This document shows, piece by piece, positions 1 through 5,080 of a stretch of DNA of 9,956 bases. The DNA is from Nocardioidaceae bacterium (GTDB taxonomy: Bacteria > Actinomycetota > Actinomycetes > Propionibacteriales > Nocardioidaceae). Both the position numbers and the translations under genes were made by a program. The notes under the pieces were generated by a model. That model searched no databases, was not told the origin of the DNA, and saw only the letters and a program-made list of their open reading frames with translations. The stretch's first letter is position 1, and every line of letters begins with the position of its first letter. The stretch lies in NCBI GenBank assembly GCA_025966335.1, contig JAICRS010000105.1, positions 1 to 9,956 on the forward strand, given 5' to 3'.

Positions 1-993
1 GATCATCGCGCCGATGCCCTGAGGTGCGAGCAGCAGCCCTGCGCCGAGCGCGTCCTCCCCGCGGACCTGCTGGAAGTACAGCGGGAACAGCAGGCTGGCG
101 CCGAAGAACGCGATCGCGAACAGTGCCATCGCGACCACGGCGACGGTCATCTGGCCGTCCTTGAACAGCCGCAGCTCCACCAGCGGGTGGATGTTGCGCC
201 GGCTCAGCGCCCACGGGACGAACGCCACGATGAGGAGCAGGCCGAGCACCGCCGGCACGAGTACGTCGGCGTCCCAGGCTGTGCCCTCCTCCGGGATCGA
301 GGAGATGCCGTAGAGGAAGGCGGCCAGTCCGGGTGAGAGCAGCAGCATGCCCAGCCAGTCGAAGGTCTCCGATGGCTCGACGGTGTCCTTGGGCAGGACC
401 ACGGCGGCGTAGACCAGGGCCACGATGCCGATCGGCAGGTTGATCAGGAAGATCCAGTGCCAGGAGGCGGCGTCGATCAGCCAGCCACCGAGGATCGGGC
501 CGAAGATCGGGCCGAGCAGCATCGGGATGCCGAGCACGGCCATCACCCGGCCGACCCGGTGCGGTCCCGCGGCGCGGGTCAGGATCGTCATGCCGAGCGG
601 CATCAGCATGCCGCCGCCGAGGCCCTGCAGGACCCGGAAGAAGACCAGCATCGCCAGGTCGTTGGCGAACGCGCACAGCACCGAGCCGGCGGTGAACAGC
701 GCCACCGCGAGGAGGTAGAGCCGCTTGGTGCCGAACCGGTCGGCGGCCCAGCCGGTGAGCGGGATCACCGAGGCGAGGGCCAGCGTGTAGCCGGTCATCG
801 TCCAGGCGACCTCGGCCGACGTCGCGTCGAACTCGTTCTGGAAGGTCTCCAGGGCGACGGAGACGACGGTGATGTCGAGGATCGACATGATGGCGCCGAG
901 CACCACCACACCGGCGATGATCAGGACGCCCTTGTCGAGCTTGTCGTCGAGCTGGTCAGCCGGCGGGGCTGCGGGAGGGTTCTGGGTAGACAC
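1..993 (-). CDS. DHA2-family MFS multidrug efflux transporter (partial, C-terminus beyond window)
   Basis: The first 331 codons of an inner-membrane proton-coupled drug exporter of the EmrB/QacA (14-TM) type; the reading frame is open to the left edge. A hydrophilic N-tail of about 20 residues precedes TM1. Family motifs appear in order: D1 in TM1 (LDITVVSVAL, 39-48), motif A in the loop after TM2 (GWAADRFGTKR, 81-91), an R120-containing TM4 (FFRVLQGLGGGMLMPLG), motif C, the antiporter signature of TM5 (GIPMLLGPIFGPILGG, 155-170), and WHWIFLINLPIG (178-189). About nine hydrophobic segments are visible, so roughly a third of the protein is missing. The GTG start at 993 has no Shine-Dalgarno but sits 7 bases after a -10 box, suggesting a leaderless mRNA; an in-frame TGA lies upstream at 1045-1047. 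It follows the peroxidase gene on the same strand after 84 bp. Substrate unknown. Family assignment is secure; drug export itself is inferred from the family. Confidence 0.93.
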   Translation of the reverse strand, partial: MSTQNPPAAPPADQLDDKLDKGVLIIAGVVVLGAIMSILDITVVSVALETFQNEFDATSAEVAWTMTGYTLALASVIPLTGWAADRFGTKRLYLLAVALFTAGSVLCAFANDLAMLVFFRVLQGLGGGMLMPLGMTILTRAAGPHRVGRVMAVLGIPMLLGPIFGPILGGWLIDAASWHWIFLINLPIGIVALVYAAVVLPKDTVEPSETFDWLGMLLLSPGLAAFLYGISSIPEEGTAWDADVLVPAVLGLLLIVAFVPWALSRRNIHPLVELRLFKDGQMTVAVVAMALFAIAFFGASLLFPLYFQQVRGEDALGAGLLLAPQGIGAMI

Positions 994-1000
994 CCGGAGA

Positions 1001-1030
1001 AGTTTAGGTAAGAGACACTTACCGGTCCAA
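1001..1030 (-). promoter_or_regulatory. Promoter of the MFS gene (leaderless)
   Basis: Read on the minus strand: -35 TTGGAC (1030-1025), an 18-bp spacer, then -10 TAAACT (1006-1001). Transcription starting 7 bases after the -10 box would begin at about 994, one base before the GTG start at 993. There is no ribosome-binding site, which fits a leaderless transcript. Seen in sequence; promoter activity is inferred. Confidence 0.6.
1007..1023. promoter_or_regulatory. 17-bp palindromic operator in the spacer of the MFS promoter
   Basis: GGTAAG-AGACA-CTTACC is an inverted repeat with perfect 6-bp arms and a 5-bp centre. It occupies 17 of the 18 bp between the -35 and -10 boxes of the transporter promoter, where a bound dimer would block RNA polymerase. 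TetR- and MarR-type repressors of efflux pumps commonly bind sites placed like this. No matching regulator gene lies next to it in the window, and the motif differs from the GTTAA-type sites at 3382-3416, so the local TetR protein is not the obvious ligand. Confidence 0.5.
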
Positions 1031-1077
1031 CGAATTACGGACCATCACGTCCGTGACGTCGACCACCTTGCTCAGGG

Positions 1078-1563
1078 TCAGAGCAGGCGTTCGATGGCCT
1101 CGGTGACCCGCGGGTCGTCGGGAACGACGGTCGGCGCGAACCGGGCGGCGATCTTGCCGTGCTCGTCGACGAGGAACTTCTCGAAGTTCCACGAGATGTC
1201 CCCGGCCTTCCCGGAATCGTCGGCCACCTGGACCAGCTCGTCGTACAACGCGTGCCGGCCGTCGCCGTTGACCTCGATCTTCTCGGTCATCGGGAACGTC
1301 ACCCCGTAGGTCGCCGAGCAGAACTCCGCGATCTCCTCCGAGGTGCCGGGCTCCTGGCCGCCGAACTGGTTGCACGGGATGCCCACGACGGTGAACCGGC
1401 GCCCGGCGTACTGCTCGTGGACCTGCTCGAGCGCGGTGTACTGCGGGGTCAGCCCACACTTCGATGCGACGTTGACCAGCAGCGCCGGCTTCCCGCCGGT
1501 GATCTCGCCGAGGGTTGCGGCCGATCCGTCCAGGCGCCCGAGGGGGATGTCGAGAAGGCTCAT
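1078..1563 (-). CDS. Glutathione peroxidase-family thiol peroxidase
   Basis: A 161-residue cytoplasmic peroxidase with a thioredoxin fold, normal length for bacterial GPx. It reduces hydroperoxides, and like most non-selenium bacterial members probably uses thioredoxin (or mycothiol-linked thiols in actinobacteria) rather than glutathione. The peroxidatic residue is a plain cysteine, C36 in NVASKCGLTPQY (31-42). The rest of the catalytic set is present: Q70 in the signature CNQFGGQEPG (64-73) and W125-N126 in WNFEKFLV (125-132). C82 in EEIAEFCSATYGVTFP sits where the resolving cysteine of atypical 2-Cys GPx enzymes is found, so a C36-C82 disulfide is expected. There is no signal peptide. The ATG at 1563 lacks a Shine-Dalgarno and lies 6 bases after a TAACCT box. 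It is transcribed away from the aminotransferase, with the MFS gene downstream on the same strand. Confidence 0.95.
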   Translation of the reverse strand: MSLLDIPLGRLDGSAATLGEITGGKPALLVNVASKCGLTPQYTALEQVHEQYAGRRFTVVGIPCNQFGGQEPGTSEEIAEFCSATYGVTFPMTEKIEVNGDGRHALYDELVQVADDSGKAGDISWNFEKFLVDEHGKIAARFAPTVVPDDPRVTEAIERLL

Positions 1564-1569
1564 ACGGCC

Positions 1570-1575
1570 AGGTTA
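1570..1575 (-). promoter_or_regulatory. Putative -10 box of the peroxidase gene (leaderless)
   Basis: TAACCT on the minus strand fits the TANNNT pattern and ends 6 bases before the ATG at 1563, so transcription would start at about the A of the ATG. The -35 region is weak (CTGGGA at the right distance). The absence of any Shine-Dalgarno supports leaderless translation. Proposed from spacing only. Confidence 0.4.
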
Positions 1576-1646
1576 GCCGGAGGGTGGGAGCGTCCCAGCC
1601 CGGCCCGCTCGCGTCCCGGCCCGCGGAGGCCAGGGGCGAGGTCTTG

Positions 1647-1652
1647 TAGGTT
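1647..1652 (+). promoter_or_regulatory. Putative -10 box of the aminotransferase gene (leaderless)
   Basis: TAGGTT fits TANNNT and ends 7 bases before the ATG at 1660. This again predicts a transcript starting at or one base before the start codon. No clear -35 is visible in the GC-rich 96-bp divergent intergenic region (1564-1659) shared with the peroxidase gene. Low information content; supported mainly by the missing Shine-Dalgarno and the same geometry at three other genes in the window. Confidence 0.35.
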
Positions 1653-1659
1653 CGGGCCC

Positions 1660-2775
1660 ATGCACGCTCACACACCCCGCGTCCTCGAACGGCACCTGTT
1701 CGGTCCCGGCCCGTCGAACCCCTACCCCGAGGCGACCGCTGCGCTCGCGCTGCCGCTGCTCGGCCACCTCGACCCGGCGTTCCTGGAGATCATGGACGCC
1801 ACCTGCGACGACCTGCGGCAGGTCTGGGGCACCCGGAACACCCGCACACTGCCGCTGAGCGCCACCGGCTCGGCCGGCATGGAGGCCGCGTTCGTGAACA
1901 CGGTCCGCCCCGGCGACGTCGCGGTGATCGCGGTCAACGGCCTGTTCGGCCGGCGGATGTGCGACGTGGCCGCCCGGTGCGGCGCCGAGGTGGTGCCCGT
2001 CGAGCACGAGTGGGGCACCCCGGTCGACGCCCAGCGGGTGGCCGACGCACACCCGAGCCCGACCGTGATCGGCGCGGTGCACGCCGAGACCTCCACCGGG
2101 GTCCGCTCCGACATCGCGGCGCTCGGCGCGATCAAGGGTGACGCGCTGCTGATCGTCGACGCGGTCACCTCGATCGGCGGGATCGAGGTGTGCGCCGACG
2201 ACTGGGGCGTCGACGTCGGCTACGCCGGGACCCAGAAGTGCCTCGGCGTGGCTCCCGGACTGGCCCCGTTCACGATCAACGACCGGGCGTTCGAGCGCCG
2301 GGTGGAGAACCCGCAGTCGTGGTACCTGGACCTGGGTCTGCTCGGCGGGTACGTCGGCGAGGCGTCCGGGTCCGGTCGCCGCACCTACCACCACACGGCA
2401 CCGGTCGCGATGGTCGCGAGCCTGCACGCCGGCCTGCGCCGGATCCTCGACGAGGGGCTCGAGAACGTCTGGAACCGGCACGCCGAGACCGGCCTGGTCC
2501 TGCAGGAGGGCCTGCTCAAGATGGGGCTGGAGCTGTTCGCCGAGGAGGGGCACCGGCTCCCCGAGCTGACCACGGTCCGCGTCCCGGACGGCGTGGACTC
2601 CGCCGCCGTACGCCGTTACCTGCTCGAGCGGCACAACCTGGAGATCGGGGCCGGCGCCGGCGAGTTCGCCGCAACGGTGTGGCGGATCGGGCTGATGGGC
2701 CACAACGCCCGACCCGACGCCGCGCTGCTCGTGCTCGCCGCCCTCGAGGACGCGCTCCGGGCGAACCGCGGCTGA
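1660..2775 (+). CDS. Class V aminotransferase, alanine/serine-glyoxylate type
   Basis: A 371-residue PLP-dependent fold-type I transaminase. Family landmarks are all present: substrate-pocket GPGPSNPYPE (15-24), PLP-phosphate loop ATGSAGMEA (68-76), HAETSTGV (141-148), the PLP-pyridine aspartate D167 in IVDAVTSIGG, the Schiff-base lysine K193 in AGTQKCLGVAPG, YHHTAPV (243-249) and carboxylate-binding R342 in WRIGLMGHNA. This set matches the AGXT / serine-glyoxylate / ureidoglycine-glyoxylate group, which moves an amino group from alanine, serine or (S)-ureidoglycine to glyoxylate or pyruvate. The donor cannot be chosen from sequence; no purine-degradation or serine-cycle genes are nearby. The frame is open upstream to 1159, but the ATG at 1660 fits family length and follows a -10-like box. 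It is convergent with the TetR gene, their stops 4 bp apart. Class is sure, exact substrate is not. Confidence 0.9.
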   Translation: MHAHTPRVLERHLFGPGPSNPYPEATAALALPLLGHLDPAFLEIMDATCDDLRQVWGTRNTRTLPLSATGSAGMEAAFVNTVRPGDVAVIAVNGLFGRRMCDVAARCGAEVVPVEHEWGTPVDAQRVADAHPSPTVIGAVHAETSTGVRSDIAALGAIKGDALLIVDAVTSIGGIEVCADDWGVDVGYAGTQKCLGVAPGLAPFTINDRAFERRVENPQSWYLDLGLLGGYVGEASGSGRRTYHHTAPVAMVASLHAGLRRILDEGLENVWNRHAETGLVLQEGLLKMGLELFAEEGHRLPELTTVRVPDGVDSAAVRRYLLERHNLEIGAGAGEFAATVWRIGLMGHNARPDAALLVLAALEDALRANRG

Positions 2776-2779
2776 GGCG

Positions 2780-3367
2780 TCACCGACGGGGGGAGCCCCC
2801 GGCGGCACCGAGCGCGCCGAGCGCCATCTGCTCGAGCATCGTGCGCATCTCCGGTTCCGAGAGCATCCCGCTGTGCGGGGTGGAGTTCAGCAGCCCGAAC
2901 GTCGCGTGCGCCATCGCCCGGGCCCGTTTCGCGGTCAGCCCGTCGTGCATCGTCCTGAGCTGGTCGACCCACAGCTCGACGTACCGCCGCTGCAGCGAGC
3001 GCACCTGCTCGCGTGCCTGCTCGGGCAGCGAGGCCCAGTCCCGGTCCTGGACCACGATCAGTGCCTTGTTGTGGATCGCGAAGTCGATATGCCAGCCGAC
3101 CAGCGCGTGCAGCGCCTCACCGGCGTCCGCGGCGTCGGCGACCCGCTCCCGTCCGACGGCGAGCAGCTCCTCGCTGATCGAGACCAGCATCTCGGCGAGC
3201 ATCGCGTCCTTCGACGGGAAGTGCCGGTAGAGGGCCGGGCCGGAGATCCCGCAGGCCGCGCCGAGGTCGACCACCGAGACGCCGTGGAAGCCGCGCGCGG
3301 CGAACAGGTCGGCCGCGGTGGCCAGGATCTGCTCTCGGCGGGACGTCACCCACCGAGCGTAGGCCAC
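2780..3367 (-). CDS. TetR-family repressor, probable regulator of the adjacent methylcrotonyl-CoA carboxylase operon
   Basis: A 195-residue, all-helical regulator of normal TetR length. The N-terminal DNA-binding domain spans about 9-57, with the helix-turn-helix in VSVVDLGAACGISGPALYRHFPSKDAML (30-57) and the characteristic LYRHFPSKDAM core. The remainder is the ligand-binding and dimerisation domain; the ligand is not evident from sequence. It is divergent from the carboxylase operon, and the shared region holds two tandem 16-bp near-palindromes. That is the classic layout of a TetR repressor controlling itself and its neighbour. By analogy with AccR-type regulators beside accD1/accA1 in Streptomyces, the inducer may be a short-chain acyl-CoA (inference). 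The GTG at 3367 was chosen; it lies about 6 bases after a likely transcription start (-10 TAACAT at 3385-3380). A GTG at 3349 would trim six residues without touching the domain. Neither has a Shine-Dalgarno. Confidence 0.92.
   Translation of the reverse strand: MAYARWVTSRREQILATAADLFAARGFHGVSVVDLGAACGISGPALYRHFPSKDAMLAEMLVSISEELLAVGRERVADAADAGEALHALVGWHIDFAIHNKALIVVQDRDWASLPEQAREQVRSLQRRYVELWVDQLRTMHDGLTAKRARAMAHATFGLLNSTPHSGMLSEPEMRTMLEQMALGALGAAGGSPRR
2787..2801. terminator. Weak hairpin at the convergent gene ends
   Basis: CGGGGG (2787-2792), a three-base GAG loop, and CCCCCG (2796-2801) form a short, very GC-rich stem just past the aminotransferase stop and inside the last codons of the TetR gene. 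It has no T-tract on either side, so it is not a canonical intrinsic terminator. It could slow polymerase for the plus-strand transcript. Low confidence. Confidence 0.25.
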
Positions 3368-3381
3368 CGGTGGACGCAGAT

Positions 3382-3397
3382 GTTAACGATCGATAAC
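3382..3397. promoter_or_regulatory. Operator copy 1 between TetR gene and carboxylase operon
   Basis: GTTAACGATCGATAAC is a 16-bp palindrome apart from one mismatched pair (positions 5 and 12). It matches its neighbour at 3401-3416 in 14 of 16 positions; both fit GTTAAYGATCGWTAAC. It overlaps a -10-like TAACAT of the TetR gene (3385-3380, minus), so binding here would give autorepression. The motif fits the GTTAA-N6-TTAAC consensus I recall for the Streptomyces acyl-CoA regulator AccR, with one deviation in the right arm. Confidence 0.75.
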
Positions 3398-3400
3398 ATG

Positions 3401-3416
3401 GTTAATGATCGTTAAC
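3401..3416. promoter_or_regulatory. Operator copy 2 between TetR gene and carboxylase operon
   Basis: GTTAATGATCGTTAAC has perfect GTTAA/TTAAC outer arms and one mismatched inner pair (positions 6 and 11). It begins 19 bp after copy 1, with 3 bp between them, so two dimers would sit nearly two helical turns apart. The outer halves of the two copies, GTTAACGATC (3382-3391) and GATCGTTAAC (3407-3416), also form a perfect 10-bp inverted repeat. An A/T-rich block in DNA this GC-rich is strong evidence for a regulatory function. It lies next to the likely carboxylase promoter. Confidence 0.75.
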
Positions 3417-3482
3417 GTGCGAGGACGTCACCCGAGGTGGTTGCCTCGACGACCAGGACGTATGACGCTAGCGGGGACGTCG

Positions 3483-3489
3483 AAGGGAG
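3483..3489 (+). promoter_or_regulatory. Ribosome-binding site deciding the AccD1 start
   Basis: AAGGGAG ends 5 bases before the GTG at 3495. It is the best Shine-Dalgarno near any in-frame start and favours 3495 over the ATGs at 3405 and 3462 and the GTG at 3492. The 78 bases from 3417 to 3494 would then be 5' leader. That leader contains a short hairpin, CGAGG (3433-3437) with CCTCG (3444-3448), but nothing recognisable as a riboswitch. Confidence 0.55.
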
Positions 3490-3494
3490 CCGTG

Positions 3495-5072
3495 GTGGCT
3501 GACGAGATGAAGGTGCTGGTCGACGAGCTGCGCGAGCGGCTCGCCGAGGTCCGCAAGGGCGGCTCCGAGAGCGCCCGCCGCAAGCACCTCGACCGGGGCA
3601 AGCTGCTCGCCCGGGACCGGGTGGACCAGCTGCTCGACCCGGGCAGCCCGTTCCTCGAGCTGAGCCCGCTGGCCGCGACCGGGATGTACGACGACGCGGT
3701 CCCGTCCGCGGGCATCGTCACCGGCGTCGGCCGGGTCTCCGGACGCGAGTGCGTGGTGGTCGCCAACGACGCCACCGTCAAGGGCGGCACGTACTACCCG
3801 ATGACGGTCAAGAAGCACCTGCGCGCGCAGGAGGTCGCCCGCGCCAACCGGCTGCCCTGCATCTACCTCGTCGACTCCGGCGGGGCGTTCCTGCCGATGC
3901 AGGACGAGGTCTTCCCGGACAAGGAGCACTTCGGCCGGATCTTCTTCAACCAGGCCAACCTGTCCGCGCAAGGCATCCCCCAGGTCGCCGCGGTGATGGG
4001 TTCCTGCACCGCCGGCGGCGCCTACGTCCCCGCGATGTCCGACGAGAGCGTGATCGTCAAGGAGCAGGGCACGATCTTCCTCGGCGGGCCGCCGCTGGTG
4101 AAGGCGGCGACCGGCGAGGTGGTGACCGCCGAGGACCTCGGCGGCGGCGACGTGCACGCCCGCAAGTCCGGTGTCGTCGACCACCTGGCCGAGAACGACG
4201 CGCACGCGCTGTCGATCGTGCGCAGCATCGTGGACACCTTCGAGCGGCGCGGGACCGAGGGGTCCGCGACGTCGCTGCGCTCCTCCGCCACCGATGAGGT
4301 CGAGGAGCCCGCGGAAGACCCGGGTGGCCTGTACGACGTGGTGCCGACCGACCCGCGCACGCCGTACGACGTCCGCGAGGTGATCACCCGGATCGTCGAC
4401 GGCAGCCGGTTCCACGAGTTCAAGGCGCTCTACGGGGAGACCCTGGTCTGCGGCTTCGCGAGGATCTGGGGCTACCCGGTCGCGATCATCGCCAACAACG
4501 GCATCCTGTTCTCCGAGTCCAGCCTCAAGGGCGCCCACTTCATCGAGCTCGCGAACCAGCGCGGCATCCCGCTGGTGTTCCTGCAGAACATCTCCGGGTT
4601 CATGGTCGGCCGCGAGTACGAGAACGGCGGAATCGCCCGGGACGGCGCGAAGCTGGTCACCGCGGTCGCCTGCTCCGTCGTCCCCAAGTTCACCGTGGTC
4701 ATCGGCGGCTCGTTCGGCGCCGGCAACTACGGCATGTGCGGTCGGGCCTACGACCCGCGGTTCCTGTGGATGTGGCCCAACGCCCGGATCTCGGTGATGG
4801 GCGGTGAGCAGGCCTCCTCGGTGCTGGCCACGGTGCGCCGCGACGGCATCGAGGCGAAGGGCGGCGACTGGTCCCCCGAGGAGGAGGAGGCGTTCAAGGC
4901 CCCGATCCGTGACCAGTACGAGCACCAGGGGTCGCCGTACTACTCCACCGCCCGGCTCTGGGACGACGGGGTGATCGACCCGGTCGACACCCGCCGGGTC
5001 CTCGGCATGGGCCTCGCCATCGCCGCCAACGCCCCGATCCCCGAGCCGTCCTACGGCATCTTCCGGATGTGA
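3495..5072 (+). CDS. accD1: Methylcrotonyl-CoA carboxylase, carboxyltransferase (beta) subunit
   Basis: A 525-residue cytoplasmic carboxyltransferase that moves CO2 from carboxybiotin to 3-methylcrotonyl-CoA in leucine degradation. It has two crotonase-like halves. The N-half (about 30-260) carries GSCTAGGAYVPAMSDE (169-184) and the C-half (about 280-520) carries GGSFGAGNYGMCGRAYDPRF (404-423); these glycine-rich loops form the two oxyanion holes. LVDSGGAFLPMQDEVFPD (125-142), ANNGILFSESSLKGAHFIE (333-351) and the MGGEQASSVLA stretch (435-445) are typical of MCC beta rather than propionyl- or acetyl-CoA carboxylases. Length equals known actinobacterial AccD1. The GTG at 3495 was chosen for its Shine-Dalgarno and because the family begins near ADEMKVLVDELRERL; the frame is open back to an ATG at 3405 that lies inside the operator. 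It leads an operon with the alpha subunit and HMG-CoA lyase. Geranyl-CoA carboxylase is a less likely alternative. Confidence 0.93.
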   Translation: MADEMKVLVDELRERLAEVRKGGSESARRKHLDRGKLLARDRVDQLLDPGSPFLELSPLAATGMYDDAVPSAGIVTGVGRVSGRECVVVANDATVKGGTYYPMTVKKHLRAQEVARANRLPCIYLVDSGGAFLPMQDEVFPDKEHFGRIFFNQANLSAQGIPQVAAVMGSCTAGGAYVPAMSDESVIVKEQGTIFLGGPPLVKAATGEVVTAEDLGGGDVHARKSGVVDHLAENDAHALSIVRSIVDTFERRGTEGSATSLRSSATDEVEEPAEDPGGLYDVVPTDPRTPYDVREVITRIVDGSRFHEFKALYGETLVCGFARIWGYPVAIIANNGILFSESSLKGAHFIELANQRGIPLVFLQNISGFMVGREYENGGIARDGAKLVTAVACSVVPKFTVVIGGSFGAGNYGMCGRAYDPRFLWMWPNARISVMGGEQASSVLATVRRDGIEAKGGDWSPEEEEAFKAPIRDQYEHQGSPYYSTARLWDDGVIDPVDTRRVLGMGLAIAANAPIPEPSYGIFRM

Positions 5073-5080
5073 GCCCCTCC

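Noticed and set aside
457..1011. A plus-strand frame of 184 codons over the MFS region
   Set aside because: Antisense to a continuous MFS transporter frame with ordered family motifs; the product is D/H/R/G-rich with no fold.
1159..1659. Upstream extension of the aminotransferase frame to a start at 1159
   Set aside because: It would run antisense through the whole peroxidase gene and add 167 residues not found in class V aminotransferases. The ATG at 1660 gives the family length and N-terminus.
1573..2808. A 411-codon minus-strand frame opposite the aminotransferase
   Set aside because: Antisense shadow; it overlaps both the aminotransferase and the TetR 3' end, and its low-complexity composition has no recognisable fold.
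3405..3494. AccD1 starting at ATG 3405
   Set aside because: That ATG lies inside the second operator, has no ribosome-binding site, and adds an Arg/Pro/Gly-rich stretch absent from the family. GTG 3495 has a good Shine-Dalgarno.
3468..4925. A 485-codon minus-strand frame opposite accD1
   Set aside because: Composition is typical of a high-GC antisense shadow (V, D, H, R, G repeats), and the sense strand encodes a complete carboxyltransferase.
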